Shown here: positions 10,902 through 12,648 of the stretch, in pieces | Position numbering within the stretch: the first letter of the stretch is position 1 | Layout: each line of letters begins with the position of its first letter | Made by a program: the position numbers and the translations under genes | Assembly (NCBI GenBank): GCA_015067385.1 | Contig: SVMP01000051.1 | Location: 1-12,648 of the forward strand | Reading direction: 5' to 3' | Length of the DNA: 12,648 nucleotides | Origin: Oscillospiraceae bacterium | GTDB taxonomy: Bacteria; Bacillota; Clostridia; Oscillospirales; UBA644 | Notes under the pieces: model-generated | What the model was told of the DNA's origin: nothing | Database searches by the model: none | What the model saw: the letters and a program-made list of their open reading frames with translations, nothing else

Positions 10902-12648
10902 TCAAGAGTTCGTGTCTGCGCTGTTGTTTGCTCCACAGCAATGCTTGTATTTTTTGCCGCTTCCGCAGGGACAGGGATCGTTTCTTCCGACTTTTTCAGC
11001 GGCTTTTTTAACAACGGGTCTCGGTTTTTCGCCCGAATTTGCCGTCCTTGCCTCGTCTATTTTAACAGTGCTCTCACGTTTGATCTCTCTGCGGATAAGA
11101 CGCAAACGCAAACAGTCACGAACGGTGTCGAACTTGATCTGATTTACCATCTCGTCAAACATATCGAAGCTTTCGAATTTATATTCGGTAAGCGGATTTC
11201 TGTTACCGTAAGAACGGAGAGACACGCCCTGACGAAGATCGTCCATCGCATCGATATGCTCCATCCAATGCTTGTCAACTGTTTTGAGGAGAACGTAACG
11301 CTCGATCTCACGCATCTTTTCGGGTGTGTTTTCCGTCTCGCTTCTTTCATAAGCGGCATGGAGACGTTCGTTGAGAAGATTCATAATATCTTTCTTTTTG
11401 AGGGTATCAAAGTCAGCCGCTGTGTAGTTTAGATCGTCTTTTGTTAAAAGAATACCGTCAAAACGTTCGTGGAGACCTTCGAGATCCCAGTTGTCGGGAA
11501 TCTCGTCCGCAAGACACATCGCTTCTGCATTTTCGAGAATGTCCGCACCCATTTTGAGAATATATGAACGGAGATCTTCGCCGTCAAGAACCTTTCTTCT
11601 CTGATCGTAGATTATCGTTCTCTGCTGGTTTATAACATCGTCGTATTCGAGTGTACGTTTACGGCGCTGGAAGTTGTTGCTTTCAACTTTTTTCTGCGCA
11701 TTTTCGATAGTGTTCGACAAAATCTTCGCATCGATGGGCTGATCTTCGGGAATATTCAGCATTTCTGCGATCGACGCTACTCTTTCTCCGCCGAAAAGTC
11801 GCATAAGATCGTCTTCAAGAGAGAGATAAAAACGGCTCTCACCGACGTCACCCTGTCTGCCCGCACGTCCTCGGAGCTGATTGTCGATTCGTCTCGATTC
11901 ATGACGTTCCGTGCCGAGAATGAACAACCCGCCTGCCGCCTTGACCTCTTCGGCTTCTTTTTCGGTCTCGGGCTTGAACTGCGCATAAAGCTCGTTGTAT
12001 CTCGCTTTTGCCGCAAGTATCTTTTCGTCATCGGTTTCGGAAAAACCGGTCGCCGCAGCGATATATTCGTGCTCAAAGCCCTCTTTCTGCATCTGAGCCT
12101 TAGCCATGTATTCAGCGTTGCCGCCGAGAATAATGTCGGTACCACGGCCTGCCATGTTCGTGGAGATCGTTACAGCGCCTTTTTTACCTGCCTGAGCAAC
12201 GATCATAGCTTCTTTATCGTGGTATTTTGCGTTAAGAACGGTGTGTGCAATGCCCTCACGCTTGAGGATCTTGCTTATAAGCTCGGAACGTTCGATGGTC
12301 GTTGTGCCGACAAGAATGGGCTGACCTTTTGCGTGGCATTCTTTTATCTGTCTTACAGCCGCCGCATATTTGCCTGCTTCGGTCTTGTAGATAACGTCAT
12401 TGTGATCTTTTCTTACCATCGGAAGATTTGTCGGGATCTCGATAACGTCAAGATGATATATATCGTTAAATTCGTCCTCTTCCGTCATAGCCGTACCGGT
12501 CATACCCGAAAGCTTTCTGTACATTCTGAAATAGTTCTGGAAAGTGATCGTTGCGAGCGTCTTCGATTCGTTTTCGATCTTAACGCCTTCCTTCGCTTCG
12601 ATGGACTGATGAAGACCGTTGGAATAACGTCTGCCGTACATCAGTCGT
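10902..12648 (-). CDS. secA: Preprotein translocase ATPase SecA (5' end outside window)
   Basis: The frame is open to the right edge (RLMYGRRYSNGLHQ), so 581-582 C-terminal residues are visible out of the roughly 850-950 usual for SecA, the motor that drives proteins through SecYEG. Helicase domain 2 is complete, with GTTTIERSELIS, the NMAGRGTDIILGG motif and the arginine-finger region QLRGRAGRQGDVGESRFYLS. The helical scaffold and wing domains follow (VLLKTVDKHWMEHIDAMDDL). The C-terminal zinc-binding tail CPCGSGKKYKHCC is intact. It binds the membrane and, in organisms that have it, SecB. The stop is TGA, followed by a serine/asparagine-rich tail (GANNSADTNS) just after the zinc motif. Downstream genes for the HAD phosphatase and rsmG follow closely. 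Confidence 0.97.
   Translation of the reverse strand, partial: RLMYGRRYSNGLHQSIEAKEGVKIENESKTLATITFQNYFRMYRKLSGMTGTAMTEEDEFNDIYHLDVIEIPTNLPMVRKDHNDVIYKTEAGKYAAAVRQIKECHAKGQPILVGTTTIERSELISKILKREGIAHTVLNAKYHDKEAMIVAQAGKKGAVTISTNMAGRGTDIILGGNAEYMAKAQMQKEGFEHEYIAAATGFSETDDEKILAAKARYNELYAQFKPETEKEAEEVKAAGGLFILGTERHESRRIDNQLRGRAGRQGDVGESRFYLSLEDDLMRLFGGERVASIAEMLNIPEDQPIDAKILSNTIENAQKKVESNNFQRRKRTLEYDDVINQQRTIIYDQRRKVLDGEDLRSYILKMGADILENAEAMCLADEIPDNWDLEGLHERFDGILLTKDDLNYTAADFDTLKKKDIMNLLNERLHAAYERSETENTPEKMREIERYVLLKTVDKHWMEHIDAMDDLRQGVSLRSYGNRNPLTEYKFESFDMFDEMVNQIKFDTVRDCLRLRLIRREIKRESTVKIDEARTANSGEKPRPVVKKAAEKVGRNDPCPCGSGKKYKHCCGANNSADTNS

Noticed and set aside
10221..11432. A 403-residue open frame on the plus strand
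   Set aside because: It is antisense to secA and the HAD gene, both of which are certain. Its protein has no recognisable motif, and its openness follows from codon bias of the sense genes.

Overview
This window looks like a chromosomal segment of a Gram-positive anaerobe of the class Clostridia, probably an Oscillospiraceae/Ruminococcus-type gut bacterium. Three things suggest this: the gene order SRP RNA-dnaX-ybaB-recR, a T-box riboswitch, and the Firmicutes families present (Mini-RNase III, YitT, a TrpB2-type synthase). The taxon is inferred from gene content only. Nearly all of the window is coding, and most genes lie on the minus strand.

Layout from left to right. Positions 1-184 hold the 3' end of an aldo/keto reductase (+). 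A shared bidirectional terminator (about 199-240) separates it from a long minus-strand operon. In transcription order that operon is SRP 4S RNA (ffs, promoter at 4332-4360), dnaX, ybaB, recR, mrnC and yitT (4325 down to 266). Several of its junctions overlap (ATGA, TAATG) or are 12-15 nt long. Divergent from ffs is rsuA, a 16S rRNA pseudouridine synthase (4414-5106, +). It is followed by an orphan A+T-rich lipoprotein gene (5223-6239, +). Next come a structured repeat element (6263-6420) and a two-gene minus-strand operon: a glycerol-1-phosphate-dehydrogenase-like gene (araM family, 7802-9061) and a TrpB2-type tryptophan synthase beta chain (6417-7784). A complete T-box leader precedes the pair (promoter 9365-9393, specifier codon UGG, intrinsic terminator 9091-9119). 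A second copy of the structured repeat lies at 9419-9527. The window closes with the minus-strand run secA (5' end missing), a HAD phosphatase and rsmG.

How the genes fit together. The left operon combines replication and recombination (DnaX, YbaB, RecR) with protein targeting (SRP RNA) and ribosome maturation (Mini-RNase III). RsuA and RsmG modify 16S rRNA, and SecA is the motor of protein export. The araM-trpB operon is predicted to be switched on when tRNA-Trp is uncharged. It therefore belongs to tryptophan supply, which puts the araM-type dehydrogenase in an unexpected setting.

The most unusual structure is the repeat family present at 6263-6420 and, inverted, at 9419-9527. Each copy follows a stop codon in the same relative orientation. 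Each has a terminator-like hairpin with arms AGAGCAGA/TCTGCTCT and a conserved GGCTT...CCTTT interior. After the hairpin comes an array of constant linkers (A)ATTTAGCT separated by short palindromes. The palindromes differ in sequence from unit to unit, but complementarity is kept, including a compensatory base-pair change between the two copies. I do not recognise a named family for it.
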